Of a stretch of 60,113 nucleotides of DNA, positions 15,762 through 25,432 are shown piece after piece. Position numbers and translations under genes: made by a program. The notes beneath the pieces were generated by a model, which saw nothing but the letters and a program-made list of their open reading frames with translations, did not search any database and was not told the DNA's origin. The stretch is from an uncultured Campylobacter sp. (GTDB lineage Bacteria > Campylobacterota > Campylobacteria > Campylobacterales > Campylobacteraceae), in the NCBI RefSeq assembly GCF_938030145.1, contig NZ_CALHGM010000018.1:1-60113 (forward strand), given 5' to 3'. Positions within the stretch are counted from its first letter, which is position 1. Every line of letters starts with the position of its first letter.

Positions 15762-16810
15762 AAATATATCACCTAAGCCACACCGATCTAGACGGCTACG
15801 GCGCGCAGTTCGTCGCGGCGCACTACTTGACGGACGTGGAATTTTTCAACGCCAACTACGGCAAGGAGATAAACGAAAAATTTGATCTCATCCTCGCTAG
15901 TATCGACGAGCGGCTCGCTGCAGACGCGGACGAGAAAAGCCTAGTTTTGATCACCGATCTAAATTTGCTGCCCGCGCAATGCGAGAAATTTAGCGGCGAG
16001 CTGGCACGTCGCAACGCTCGCATGATCCTTTTAGATCATCATCAAAGCGGACTTGAGTGCGCGAAAAAATTCCCGTGGTATTTTTTGGACTCTTCGCGCT
16101 GCGCCACGAAGATCACCTATGATTTTTTCAGCGCGATGTTCGGCGGCAAGACGCGGCTGGATAAACTCGTGCGCGTCGTAAATGCCGTGGATATCTGGCT
16201 AAAGGATGAAAGCGAGTTTGAGCTCGGCAAGGTCTGCCTCGGCATGGTCTCGGGCGCGAAAGAGATCAACAAGATCATGTTCGAGCGGGAGAGCAGGGAT
16301 TATATCTTTTACTTGCTAGAAAAAATTTTTAAATTTCAAGACGAACCAGATGCACACATCGCGCTAGATAGCGCACTGCACGGCATAAAGAAAGAATTTT
16401 TTAAAAGCGAGCGCGACGATACGCTAAGCAATCTCGTCTCGCACTTCGTAGTCAATCGCCTAAGCGCGCAAAAGCAGCGCTTCGAGATCAGCTACCTCGA
16501 TCAAAAGGGCATTTTGACCTACAATATCGGCAACGTAAGCGTCATCGGCAACGACTTTTTGACGCAAAACCCCGATGTCGATTTTTTCATCGACGTAACG
16601 AGCAAAAAAACGCTCAGCTTCCGCGCTGACGGCAAGATCGACGTTAGCGAAATGGCAAAGCTGCTCCTGGGCGGCGGCGGGCACGTAAACGCAAGCGGCG
16701 GGATGTTTGCAGGCTTTAAGGATGCGAGCTCGTACGAAGCCGTAAAGGCGCAAATCGTGGGTCTAATCGAGAAAAAAACTCAAATTTCAAAGGAAGAAGA
16801 TGAAAACTAA
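15758..16810 (+). CDS. DHH-family phosphoesterase
   Basis: A 350-residue DHH/DHHA1-type phosphoesterase. The first metal motif is HTDLDGYGAQF (about residues 7-17) and the DHH motif is LLDHHQSG (about 93-100). The C-terminal GGGGHVNASGG motif is the DHHA1 nucleic-acid-binding signature. Family members hydrolyse short oligoribonucleotides, cyclic dinucleotides or related phosphodiesters; the substrate here is not decidable. It is coupled to the Rrf2 gene upstream and overlaps the small gene downstream by 11 bp. Confidence 0.88.
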   Translation: MKIYHLSHTDLDGYGAQFVAAHYLTDVEFFNANYGKEINEKFDLILASIDERLAADADEKSLVLITDLNLLPAQCEKFSGELARRNARMILLDHHQSGLECAKKFPWYFLDSSRCATKITYDFFSAMFGGKTRLDKLVRVVNAVDIWLKDESEFELGKVCLGMVSGAKEINKIMFERESRDYIFYLLEKIFKFQDEPDAHIALDSALHGIKKEFFKSERDDTLSNLVSHFVVNRLSAQKQRFEISYLDQKGILTYNIGNVSVIGNDFLTQNPDVDFFIDVTSKKTLSFRADGKIDVSEMAKLLLGGGGHVNASGGMFAGFKDASSYEAVKAQIVGLIEKKTQISKEEDEN

Positions 16811-17042
16811 TGACGAAAAAATCGCCGAGCAGGACCTCATCTACGAGATCAACATCCTGCTTGACGCGATGCTGCTTTATGCGGGCATCAAGCGCGAGCG
16901 GCTCGCCGATGCGGCGCAGCTATACATCGAAAATATCGACACGGTGCTTGCGAACTCGGACGCTAGCGGTGCAGACGAGGTGATCGCCGTTGTCGAGTTT
17001 TTGCGTAGCAAACACGCGGAGCTATTCGAAAACAAGGACTAG
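16800..17042 (+). CDS. small acidic hypothetical protein
   Basis: An 80-residue acidic, probably all-helical protein starting MKTNDEKIAEQDLIYEI. No family is recognised. Three points support its reality: the start overlaps the DHH gene by 11 bp, an AAAGGAAGAAG ribosome site is present, and composition is balanced and unlike the repeat-derived frames nearby. Translation is probably coupled to the phosphoesterase, suggesting a related role. Confidence 0.7.
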   Translation: MKTNDEKIAEQDLIYEINILLDAMLLYAGIKRERLADAAQLYIENIDTVLANSDASGADEVIAVVEFLRSKHAELFENKD

Positions 17043-18079
17043 CTCGCGAAATTTTAAGCGAAATTTTGCGAGCTAGAATTTTACGAAGCGCAAACTTGCG
17101 GAGTAGAATTTCATCGAGCGTAAAATTTATAAAGCGAGAAATCTGCGAGATAAAATTTTACGAAATAGAATTTCTAAAATGCGGAATACGGAATTTTACG
17201 GCTTAGATTTAAAATTTTAAAATTTAGCAAGCATGTTTTGCAAATAAAATTTTATGGCATGGCAGTTGCAGAATTTAATTTTAAAATTTTATTCTGTCAA
17301 ACAAGAGCAAAATTTCAAGGCTTAGAATTTAAGCTAAGAAATTCCGCGCAATAGCAAATTTAAAATTTTAAGTGCATTTTGCGGCACGGAATTTTGCAAA
17401 AAATTTTAGACAACGCGTGGCAGCTTTGCTTAAAATTCTAATCTAGGCTTCGCGCAGAATTTGCATCAAAACTCCGCGCGGAATTTTGTGCTCAACTAAG
17501 GCGCAAAATTTAAATATAAAGGCTAAATCTTTGCTTGCCAGTGCGGCGCAAAGATTGCGCAGATTGCGGAATTTTAAATTTAAAAGCACGATTCTGCCGT
17601 CTAAGGTCAAAGAAATAGCATAGCACCTAAGCTTGCTGAAATGACAAAGCTCGCTTTGAAAGAAAAGGAGAATTTTATCTGCAAAAGCGCAAAGATGGCA
17701 TTTTAAGATACTTTTATTGTTTCTAAGCGAAAAAGATCCGCGCTGGAGGCTTTTAAGCAAGCGCGCTTGATAAAATATTATCGCTAGATATGGCGCAGGT
17801 GCAAGTAAATACGCCCAAATGCGGCGAATAAAACTAACGTGGCGCTTCTAACGTCGCAAAGCCAGGCATAGTAAAATAAAAAGCTTGGGCTGAGCGTTTA
17901 GAAACAAAATATCGCGAAATAAGACGCCTGCAAAGCAAGGTGCCTATAAGATGAAGCGTCGTAAAATAGAATAGAAAGCAATGTGTCGATAAAATAGACA
18001 CCGCGAAGCAAAATTTCGTAGCAGTAACGCAGGACGCGATTAAATTTTAAGCAGACGTCGCACTAAATTTTGAAATTTT
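17043..18079. repeat. 1-kb gene-free region packed with RAATTY-anchored ~15-bp repeats
   Basis: I count about 24 RAATTY hexamers between 17041 and 17510 by eye. In the best-ordered part, hexamers or one-base variants lie at 17049, 17061, 17076, 17106, 17123, 17139, 17153 and 17168, mostly 14-17 bp apart (one gap is a double step). They approximate the unit GAATTTTACGARRTA. Order decays to the right, where related words such as TAAAATAGA recur at looser spacing (17860-18010). Short frames here, including one on the minus strand at 17443-17760, lack any coding signature. No RNA gene was recognised. Confidence 0.85.
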
Positions 18080-18109
18080 ATGAATTTAAAACTTTATGAA
18101 AGGATAGAA

Positions 18110-19303
18110 ATGAAAAAGATTTTTTTGTTTGCATGTCTCATGCTTTTGGGTTCGCAGCTTTTCGGCGACGATAAGGTATATCGCCTAAGACTTGCTAGTA
18201 CGTGGGAGGCGACTACGCCCGTTTTGGGCGCTGCCGCCGAGGATTTTAAAAACTATGCCGAAAGCCTTAGTGGCGGCAGGCTTCAGATCCGCATCGATAC
18301 GCCGAGCAAGCACAAGGCAAGCTTTGGCGTATTCGACTTCGTCAAAAGCGGTCAATACGATCTAGGATATACTTCGCTTTATTATTATAAAGGCAAAGAC
18401 GCCAAAACTATGCTCTGGACGGCGGTGCCTTTCGGTATGACTACTGATGAGCAGCACGCGTGGTATTACTATGGTGGTGGGCGAGAGCTTAACGATAAGA
18501 TGTTCGCGCAATACGGCATGAAGACCTTTTTGATGGGATCTACCGGCATGCAAATGGGCGGCTGGTTTAAAAAAGAGATCAACTCGGTCGCAGATTTGCA
18601 AGGGCTTAAATTCCGCATACCGGGGCTAGGCGGAGAGGTGATGAGCAAGCTGGGTGCCACTATAAACACGGTGCCTACGGGCGAGCTATTTATGGCGTTA
18701 GAAATGGGTACGATCGATGCGGTCGAGTGGGTAAGCCCTGTCTATGATATGCCACTTGGATTTCATAAAGTGGCTAAATACTACTACACAGGTTGGCAAG
18801 AACCCATGGGAGACTGCCAGCTGCTGGTAAATCAAAAGGCGCTAGAGAAGCTGCCTGCGGATCTTCAAGCGGTCTTAGAGGCTGCAGCAAGACTTGCCGG
18901 AGAGAACTTCCAAAATAAGGGCTTTTACGAAAACGCTCGCATTTGGGCGGAGCTAAAAGCGCAGTTTCCGGACGTGCAAGTGCGTGACTTCCCTGCGGAC
19001 GTGATAGCCGCGCTTAAAAAAGCAACGAATGAAATCTTAGACGAGGAAGCGGCGAAAGATCCGATGTTTAAAGAGATCCTAGACAGCCAGCGCGCATTTT
19101 TGAAAATCGGTAGAGAATGGAATAAAATAAGCACCGTAGCCTACATAAATAACGTAAGCGGTATCGCGGGCGAAAGCATAGCAAATCCAATCTCCGCAGG
19201 CTCTAGCGGTGCGACGAGCTCAGATTCTGCAAGTAGCGAAAATCACGGCGCTGCGAGCGATTCTAACACGACGGACGGCAAAAATTTAGGCGCGACAAAG
19301 TAA
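18110..19303 (+). CDS. TRAP transporter solute-binding protein (DctP family), orphan
   Basis: A 397-residue periplasmic binding protein. The start was placed at 18110 because the product then begins with a clean signal peptide (MKKIFLFACLMLLGSQLFG) behind AAAGGATAG; an in-frame ATG 30 bp upstream lacks this. Family features are LRLASTWEATTPV, GSTGMQMGGWFKKEI and MALEMGTIDAVEWVSP. The last 45 or so residues are Ser/Ala/Asn/Gly-rich and are encoded by sequence that continues as repeats past the stop codon. No DctQ or DctM permease gene is adjacent, so the partner membrane subunits must be elsewhere or absent. Substrates are usually carboxylates. Confidence 0.9.
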   Translation: MKKIFLFACLMLLGSQLFGDDKVYRLRLASTWEATTPVLGAAAEDFKNYAESLSGGRLQIRIDTPSKHKASFGVFDFVKSGQYDLGYTSLYYYKGKDAKTMLWTAVPFGMTTDEQHAWYYYGGGRELNDKMFAQYGMKTFLMGSTGMQMGGWFKKEINSVADLQGLKFRIPGLGGEVMSKLGATINTVPTGELFMALEMGTIDAVEWVSPVYDMPLGFHKVAKYYYTGWQEPMGDCQLLVNQKALEKLPADLQAVLEAAARLAGENFQNKGFYENARIWAELKAQFPDVQVRDFPADVIAALKKATNEILDEEAAKDPMFKEILDSQRAFLKIGREWNKISTVAYINNVSGIAGESIANPISAGSSGATSSDSASSENHGAASDSNTTDGKNLGATK

Positions 19304-20139
19304 AGCGGGCGCTGCGAGCGATAAAAATTAAGGCGCGACGAACAGACCGGCACAATAAGTAACTCAGGTGCGACAAGCGGCTAAAATTCTAACTACTTTT
19401 AATAAAGTAGATGGAATTCTGCCGCAGCAGCTTTGGCGCAATAGCTTTAACATCGCAAGCGGCGCGATCTAGCGCAGCAAAGGGCTCCCGCGTGAAATAG
19501 AACGCCAAAAATACGCGATAAAATAAAATTCTAAAAATTCCTAATTCCAAGCACGACAGAATTCGGAATTTTAAATCTAAAATTTTAAAATCAAAATTTA
19601 TGGATTTCAGACGAAGCGCGAAGCTACTCAGCTATGCTAGAAACCGGCATTTGCGACCATTAAGACTAAAAGCCGCGTCTAGCGCTTTAAAAGCCCATGA
19701 GCCTTTTGCATTTATATATTAAAATCACAAAAATTGCATTTGCGTTATTAAAATTATGGCATTTATTGGCAATATAGGCTAATTCGCATAAAATCAGCCT
19801 GCGCGCGTTAAAATTTAATCAATAATGTAATTTGGCAAGACTTGTCGCGATAAAATAGTCTTATTATCATGCTTATCTTTAAAATTTACTCTATTATGCC
19901 GCTCTGATTAAGACTAAATTTATTAGGATTTGATAAATCACGAACGGCTGATCTCTTGCAGCCGCATCTATTAACGCAATAGCAGATAAATTTCAACTGC
20001 CCTCTTATCGATAGTGCAACTACGCAAAAAAAGCGTATTAAAATACCGCGAAATTTATTGAATTCTTGAAATTTTTGATCTTTAAAATACTGCAAGACGG
20101 CTAGATCGCCAAAATTTCATATTATTTGAATTGATTGTT
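19304..20139. other. 836-bp gene-free region with repeats continuing from dctP tail
   Basis: GGCGCTGCGAGCGAT occurs inside the dctP tail (19248-19262) and again just after its stop (19308-19322). In both cases AAATT and GGCGCGAC words follow, so the coding tail and the spacer share one degenerate array. RAATTY words occur near 19385, 19530, 19560 and 19580. The right half is AT-rich without repeats or a recognisable gene. Confidence 0.6.
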
Positions 20140-20174
20140 AAAAAGTAGATTCGGGAGCATAGCCCCGAATCTAC
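20140..20174 (-). terminator. Rho-independent terminator of fdhF
   Basis: On the minus strand GTAGATTCGGG and CCCGAATCTAC pair perfectly over 11 bp around an 8-nt loop and are followed by five T. It begins 17 bp after the fdhF stop. Confidence 0.94.
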
Positions 20175-20190
20175 GGATAAGATTAAATTC

Positions 20191-22458
20191 TTAGAATTTA
20201 ATCGGATGGTGGTGGAAGTCGTCGTAAACGACTTTATTGGTTTGAAATTTAATGCGCTTAAGCTCGCGGATACGCAAAAATTCCTCTTCGTCGATCTTTT
20301 TGATCTGAATCGCTGCCTTAAACGTAGGCGTTTTGGCAATTAGATCCCAGCCGCCGCTGGTTAGCTCGTTGCAGCAGCTTTCCCAATAGTGATAAGACAT
20401 CTGAATGATACCATCCATTATACAATCGGTGATGTCCGCCTTGATCGCGATATAGCCGTAGCGGCTCCACGCGACGATGAAATCGCCCTGCGAAATTCCA
20501 TATCGCTCGGCGAGTTTCGGATTCATTTCCGCAATCGGTCCTATCGCGTCGCCGCCCTGCTCGACGGTCTTAGAGCGCCTAGTCATCGCGCCTCCCGCGT
20601 ACTCGTAAACCTTACGCGTAGTTAGAAGCTGGATTGGGAACTCTGCATCGGTCTTCTCGTCCACGGAGCCCGCCATTACAGGATAATCTTTCGGCATATT
20701 CATACGCTTTGTGAATTCCTCTTTGGCGCTTTCGATCTTGCTCTTATCATCCACAAATAGAACTGGGACGAAATTTCCTTTACCGTCCGGGGTAAAGAAT
20801 TTTTTATCAAGGTACAATGCAGGTCCGCCCATAGAATTCTCATCAGGGCACGGCCAGTGAAGTCCGTGGTATTTTTTGATGCGGTAATAGCTCATTCCGC
20901 CGTAGTTGTGTGGAGCTACCCTGCGCACCTCTTCCCAAATCTGCTCTGGAGATTGGAATGTGAAATAATCCCCTAGTCCTAGGCGTCTGGCAAGCTCGCA
21001 GATGATAGCCCAGTCTTGTCTAGCTTGTCCCGGAGGGGCAACTACAATCTCACTATGCTGTACGCGGCGCTCGGCATTAGCATAAGTGCCCTCCTTCTCG
21101 CCGCTGCAAGCTCCAGGAAGCACGACATCTGCTTTGCGGCTCGTCTCGGTTAAGAAAATATCTTGGATCACATACATCTCTACCTGCGAAATCGCGCGCA
21201 AGAAGTGGTTTGCGTTCGGATCGGTCATAACCGGGTTTTCGCCCATCGTCCAGAAGAATTTTACCCTACCATCAAGAATTGCGTCAGGCACTTCGGTTTT
21301 ATGAATACCGATCTTGCCATTTAGATGACCTTTCGGCAAATTCCACTGGCGCTCAAACCAATCACGGGCACTCTCGTCGGTTACAGCTTTATAGCCGGTA
21401 AATACGTTAGGAAGCATTCCCATATCGCAGCAGCCTTGGACGTTTTCTTGTCCACGGATCGGTAGATCACCGCTTCCAAGCTCGCCCACATTGCCCGTTA
21501 CAAGCATTAAATTTGAAATGTCGCAGACCGCGCCCACGCCGTGGTTGAAGTGAGTTACACCCATCCCGTGCGTGATAACCGCAGGTCGCGTAGTAGCGTA
21601 AATTCTAGCCGCTTTTCTAATATCCTCGGCGTTTAGCCTAGTGTATTTAGCTACGGCCTCAGGCGAATAATCCTTAACCGCCTCTTTTACATATTCAAAA
21701 CCCTTGGTGTATTTCTCAACGAATTCGTGATTTACCAAATCCTCGTCGATAATAGCATGGATTAAAGCGTTTATAACCGGGATATTATGCTCCGGCTCAA
21801 GCTGGAGGTGGATATCTGCGCGATTTGCAAATTCCGTCTTAACCGGGTCAATGACGATGAGTTTGGCGCCTCTATTTAGCGCTCTTTGAACGTGCATAGC
21901 TACGATCGGGTGACCATTTTCCGGGTTTGAGCCGATCATCATAATGCAGTTGCTGTGAGTTCCGATCTCCGTGAAGCTATTTGTAGCCGCTCCGTTACCG
22001 ATTGTTTTGGCAAGACCTGCCACAGTCGGAGCGTGTCAAATGCGCGCGCAGTGATCGATATTATTCGTGCCTAAAATTCTAAGTAGCTTCTGCGCTACGT
22101 AGTTATCCTCATGCGTACAGCGTGCGGAATAGTTTCCGGCTATCGCGTCAGCGCCGTATTTTTCTTTAACCTCGAGCATCTTTTTAGCAACCAAATCAAG
22201 CGCTTCGTCCCAGCTAGCCTCGACCAAATCGCCATCTTTACTAAATTTGCCATTCTTTTTACGAATTAGCGGAGTAGTAAGTCTATCTCTAGAGCCTACG
22301 TAATTCCATCCGTAATAACCTTTCAAACATAAACAACCCTGATTTACGGGGTTGTCGCTTACGCCGGTTGCGGATTTGATATAATTGTCTTCCGCAGTCA
22401 GCTCAATTTGACAGCCTGTGCCACAATAAGGGCATATGACCTTGCCTTTATTCGCCAT
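20191..22458 (-). CDS. fdhF: selenocysteine formate dehydrogenase H-type (formate hydrogenlyase)
   Basis: FdhF oxidises formate to CO2 using a bis-MGD molybdenum/tungsten cofactor and one [4Fe-4S] cluster. The frame is interrupted only by TGA at 22036-22038 (codon 141), in the context HCARI-U-HAPTVAGL. This is the exact FdhH active-site position, so the TGA is read as selenocysteine. The product is 755 residues. CPYCGTGC at residues 9-16 provides cluster ligands. The start at 22458 was chosen for AAAGGAGAAAAT and the MANKGKVICPYCG N-terminus. It is divergent from hyfA and has a strong terminator. selA/selB/selC must be elsewhere in the genome. Confidence 0.96.
21988..22038 (-). promoter_or_regulatory. 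bacterial SECIS element of fdhF
   Basis: Immediately 3' of the TGA, CGCTCCG (22027-22033) pairs perfectly with CGGAGCG (21988-21994, minus-strand reading). Inside lies a smaller hairpin, GGCA-GGTCT-TGCC (22009-22021), whose apical GGTCT equals the SelB-recognised loop of E. coli fdhF. The loop lies 18 nt after the TGA, the same distance as in the E. coli element. Confidence 0.93.
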
Positions 22459-22852
22459 ATTTTCTCCTTTCGAAAATACTAAACATGCAAAATTACCATA
22501 TATGCAATTTCGGCACAATTATATAAATTCTTACCTAAAATAAAATTGAAATTTTGCCTTAAGCAAAAAGAATTTTTTCAATTATAATTAGGAGTAAGTT
22601 GGGGTAATTTCAGTAGCAATTTAAATTTTAAAATATACTTTAATACTGATATACTAGACTTTTAAAGCAAATAATCAATGAACCGGTTTAAAAAAGAAAT
22701 TAGTTTTTAAATTTAAGCTTTTAAAGCAAATTTATCAAATAAATTCCAAATATCGTCAGATAAATGACGGAATTTTTTTACGGACTTAAATATAATTACA
22801 CCAAAATTTTTAGTAAAAAATTTTTAAAATTCCTTAAGTCAAGGAGAAAGGT
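22459..22852. promoter_or_regulatory. divergent fdhF-hyfA regulatory region
   Basis: AT-rich, 394 bp. For fdhF, a minus-strand TATAAT lies at 22518-22523. For hyfA, TATAAT lies at 22791-22796 and a strong AAGGAGA ribosome site at 22841-22847. Candidate regulatory elements are an exact 14-bp direct repeat (CTTTTAAAGCAAAT at 22659-22672 and 22718-22731), an AACCGGTT palindrome between them (22681-22688), and the dyad CGTCA-N6-TGACG at 22754-22769. The dyad ends 21 bp before the hyfA -10. No convincing sigma-54 GG-N10-GC element was seen. Confidence 0.6.
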
Positions 22853-23452
22853 ATGAAACAACATAAATTTGTAATCTGCGATTACAAACGATGTATCGGT
22901 TGCACGACGTGCATGGCAGCCTGTTACTCAAGTGCCTACGAGCGCGGTAAGCTTGCTAAATCGCGACTTACCGTGCTTAGACAGGCTTACGGCGTTATGC
23001 CTACGCAGTGCAGGCAGTGCGATGACGGACCATGCGCAAATGTCTGCCCTACCGGTGCGCTTCGCTTCGATAATAACTATATCGAATTACACGAAGAAAT
23101 TTGCATCGGATGCAAGATGTGTGCGCTCGCCTGTCCTTATGGCGCGATCAGCCCGAATGCCGAGCTTATGCCGTCAGTAAATTATGCGGTCGAACCGAAG
23201 TATTATCTCGAGATCGAAAGCCAAGCGGGTGCCAAAAGCACCGCCATCAAATGCGATCTATGCAACGGACGCGAGAACGGTCCTGCATGCGTCGAGGTTT
23301 GCCCAACCAGCGCTATCATTATGATAGATCCTAAAGAGGGTAAGCATAAATTGGGCTTTGCGATAGACTACGATGCGGCTAATGCTTTTGCAAAAGACGT
23401 ATTAAACGGCGAAATCAGTTGCGTCGCCAAAAAAGAAGGAGGCGCAAAATGA
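22853..23452 (+). CDS. hyfA: hydrogenase-4-type electron-transfer Fe-S subunit
   Basis: A 199-residue polyferredoxin of the HycB/HyfA type that carries electrons from FdhF to the hydrogenase. Four cysteine groups for [4Fe-4S] clusters are visible. They are CIGCTTCMAAC (about residues 16-26), CRQCDDGPCANVCPTG, CIGCKMCALACPYG and CDLCNGRENGPACVEVCPTS. It is the first gene of the operon and is preceded by AAGGAGAAAGGT. Its stop overlaps the hyfB start (ATGA). It is probably bound to FdhF on the cytoplasmic face. Confidence 0.95.
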   Translation: MKQHKFVICDYKRCIGCTTCMAACYSSAYERGKLAKSRLTVLRQAYGVMPTQCRQCDDGPCANVCPTGALRFDNNYIELHEEICIGCKMCALACPYGAISPNAELMPSVNYAVEPKYYLEIESQAGAKSTAIKCDLCNGRENGPACVEVCPTSAIIMIDPKEGKHKLGFAIDYDAANAFAKDVLNGEISCVAKKEGGAK

Positions 23453-25422
23453 TAAGCGTCTATACTTTATTTATCGTCAGTGCAGTAATTAGTATCCTTT
23501 TATACTGCGCTCCAAAAACTGCCGTTAAGGTGGGATTTGGATTAGGTGCTATCAGCTGTTTTTACGCGATGTGTCATTTCGTAGCCAATATGGGCGTAAG
23601 CGATAGCTTCGTTTTGGGCGGCACTTTCTTATATGCGCCAAAATTTGCTTTAAGTCCGCTTGGAAATTTCTTCAGCTTCGTAGTCGTTTTTATAGGCTTT
23701 GCAAGCAGCGTTTACGGTATGAGCTATGCTGAGGAATATATCGGAAAGGCAAATATCGGCGTTTTTGCATGTTTATTTAATACCTTCATCTTATCTATGC
23801 TTTTAGTCATCAGTGCGGATAATGTATTTTGCTTCGCTGTTTTATGGGAGCTTATGACGCTAATCTCGTCATTTCTAATCATAGTAAACGATGGCAAAGG
23901 CACGCTCAAAGCTGTTATGGTATATCTAGGTATAGCGCAGATCGGTGCATTTTGTATAACCTGTGGATTACTCATCATTGCAAACTACGCAGGAAGCTTC
24001 GAATTTGCGGAGTGGGGAAAAGTAAATATGCCGATGGGCGCTTCCGTGGCTGCTTTCGTGCTATTTTTGGTCGGCTTCGGCTCAAAAGCGGGAATGTGGC
24101 CTTTTCACGTTTGGCTACCGCAAGCTCACCCTGCGGCTCCGTCAAACGTCTCCGCGCTAATGAGCGGCGTTATGATTAAAGTAGCGCTCTTTACGCTTGT
24201 TAAATTTACGCTATTTTTGCCACTAAGCATTTATTTTGGGCTTGCAGTTTTGATCCTAGGAGCAGCCAGCTCGCTTTTTGGCGTTTTATACGCGTTGTGC
24301 CAGCACGACTTTAAAGCACTTCTTGCGTACCACTCGGTTGAAAATATCGGCATTATCTTGCTGGGTCTTGGCACCGGAATTTACGGCGTCGCAGCAGGCA
24401 ATGTAACGCTAGCCGCAGTCGGATTTTTAGCAGGCTGCTACCACGTAGTAAACCACGCGATATTCAAAGGCTTGCTATTCTTATGCGCGGGCTCTGTAAT
24501 CCACGCTACTCATACGCAAAATATGGACGTGCTAGGAGGGCTAGCTAAAAAAATGCCTCTAACCGCTATCGGTATGTTTATCGGTATCATGGGTATCGCA
24601 GCGCTTCCTCCGGTAAACGGCTTCGTTTCAGAGTGGTTTACCTATCAAGGAATGCTTCAAGGCGCTAAGGAAAGCGGAATTTTCATCAGATACGCTTTCT
24701 CGCTAGCAGTAGTCGCTCTTGCACTTACCGGCGTTTTGGTCGGTATGCACCTTAAGCTTTATGCGGTAATCTTTGCAGGAACCCCGAGAGATGAAAAAAT
24801 TTGGGAAAATGCAAAAGAAAGTCCTCTTGGGATGGTTTTAGGAATGATCATACTGATGATAGGCTGCGTGGGATTTGGTGTAGGCGCACACTTCATAGTC
24901 GATTACATCATGCAGGCGGTAAATTCTATCACTTCCAATAGCGGGTATGTTGCAAGCCTAGGCGCTTCGTCAATCACTTCGCCTTTGGGAAGTATCGTCT
25001 CAACTCCTCTTATTGCAGTGATTTTGTGCTCTACAATGCTGCTTCCGTTTATCATCCTAGCAGTTATGAAAGCAAATCGCGACAAACCTCGTGAAACCGA
25101 TCCTTGGGCATGCGGCTTTAAATATAGCCCTCGCATGCAGATGACCGGCGGTCCTTTTACCGGCGATTTAAGAAAGATTATGGACTGGTTATTTAGAGGT
25201 CATAAACGCAGAATAGAGCAAAACAGCTACTTCGGACCGATCGAGTATCACAACCACCCACAAGACATTTGGTGGACAATGATTTATCAACCGGTAATCG
25301 ATTGGAGTAAGAAGATCGCCGATAAGATAGGAATTATTCAAAGCGGCTATGCAAATTTATATACGCTTTACATCCTAATCTATCTTTGCGCGATACTGGG
25401 CGTCGGATATTTCTTGATCTAG
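23449..25422 (+). CDS. hyfB: hydrogenase-4 membrane subunit B (antiporter-like)
   Basis: A 657-residue polytopic membrane protein related to NuoL/MrpA antiporter-like subunits. The start at 23449 gives MISVYTLFIVSAV and an ATGA overlap with hyfA; a GTG 30 bp upstream lies inside the ferredoxin gene. Family residues include FAVLWELMTLIS (conserved TM5 Glu), FGSKAGMWPFHVWLPQAHPAAPSNVSALMSGVM, broken here by helices, and KALLAYHSVENIGIILLG. It is expected to anchor the complex and possibly translocate ions. hyfC follows 10 bp after the stop, and its AGGAGG ribosome site overlaps the stop codon. Confidence 0.95.
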   Translation: MISVYTLFIVSAVISILLYCAPKTAVKVGFGLGAISCFYAMCHFVANMGVSDSFVLGGTFLYAPKFALSPLGNFFSFVVVFIGFASSVYGMSYAEEYIGKANIGVFACLFNTFILSMLLVISADNVFCFAVLWELMTLISSFLIIVNDGKGTLKAVMVYLGIAQIGAFCITCGLLIIANYAGSFEFAEWGKVNMPMGASVAAFVLFLVGFGSKAGMWPFHVWLPQAHPAAPSNVSALMSGVMIKVALFTLVKFTLFLPLSIYFGLAVLILGAASSLFGVLYALCQHDFKALLAYHSVENIGIILLGLGTGIYGVAAGNVTLAAVGFLAGCYHVVNHAIFKGLLFLCAGSVIHATHTQNMDVLGGLAKKMPLTAIGMFIGIMGIAALPPVNGFVSEWFTYQGMLQGAKESGIFIRYAFSLAVVALALTGVLVGMHLKLYAVIFAGTPRDEKIWENAKESPLGMVLGMIILMIGCVGFGVGAHFIVDYIMQAVNSITSNSGYVASLGASSITSPLGSIVSTPLIAVILCSTMLLPFIILAVMKANRDKPRETDPWACGFKYSPRMQMTGGPFTGDLRKIMDWLFRGHKRRIEQNSYFGPIEYHNHPQDIWWTMIYQPVIDWSKKIADKIGIIQSGYANLYTLYILIYLCAILGVGYFLI

Positions 25423-25432
25423 GAGGTTTGAG

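Noticed and set aside
17443..17760. 105-codon minus-strand frame in the 17-kb spacer
   Set aside because: It has no ribosome site or recognisable domain and lies in repeat-derived DNA.
22036..22518. Frame break in fdhF as a pseudogene or sequencing error
   Set aside because: The break is a single TGA at the FdhH selenocysteine position with a matching SECIS hairpin, and both sides stay in the same frame.
22459..22852. Sigma-54 promoter for hyf, as in enteric FHL regulons
   Set aside because: No GG-N10-GC type -24/-12 element is apparent, whereas TATAAT -10 elements are present on both sides.
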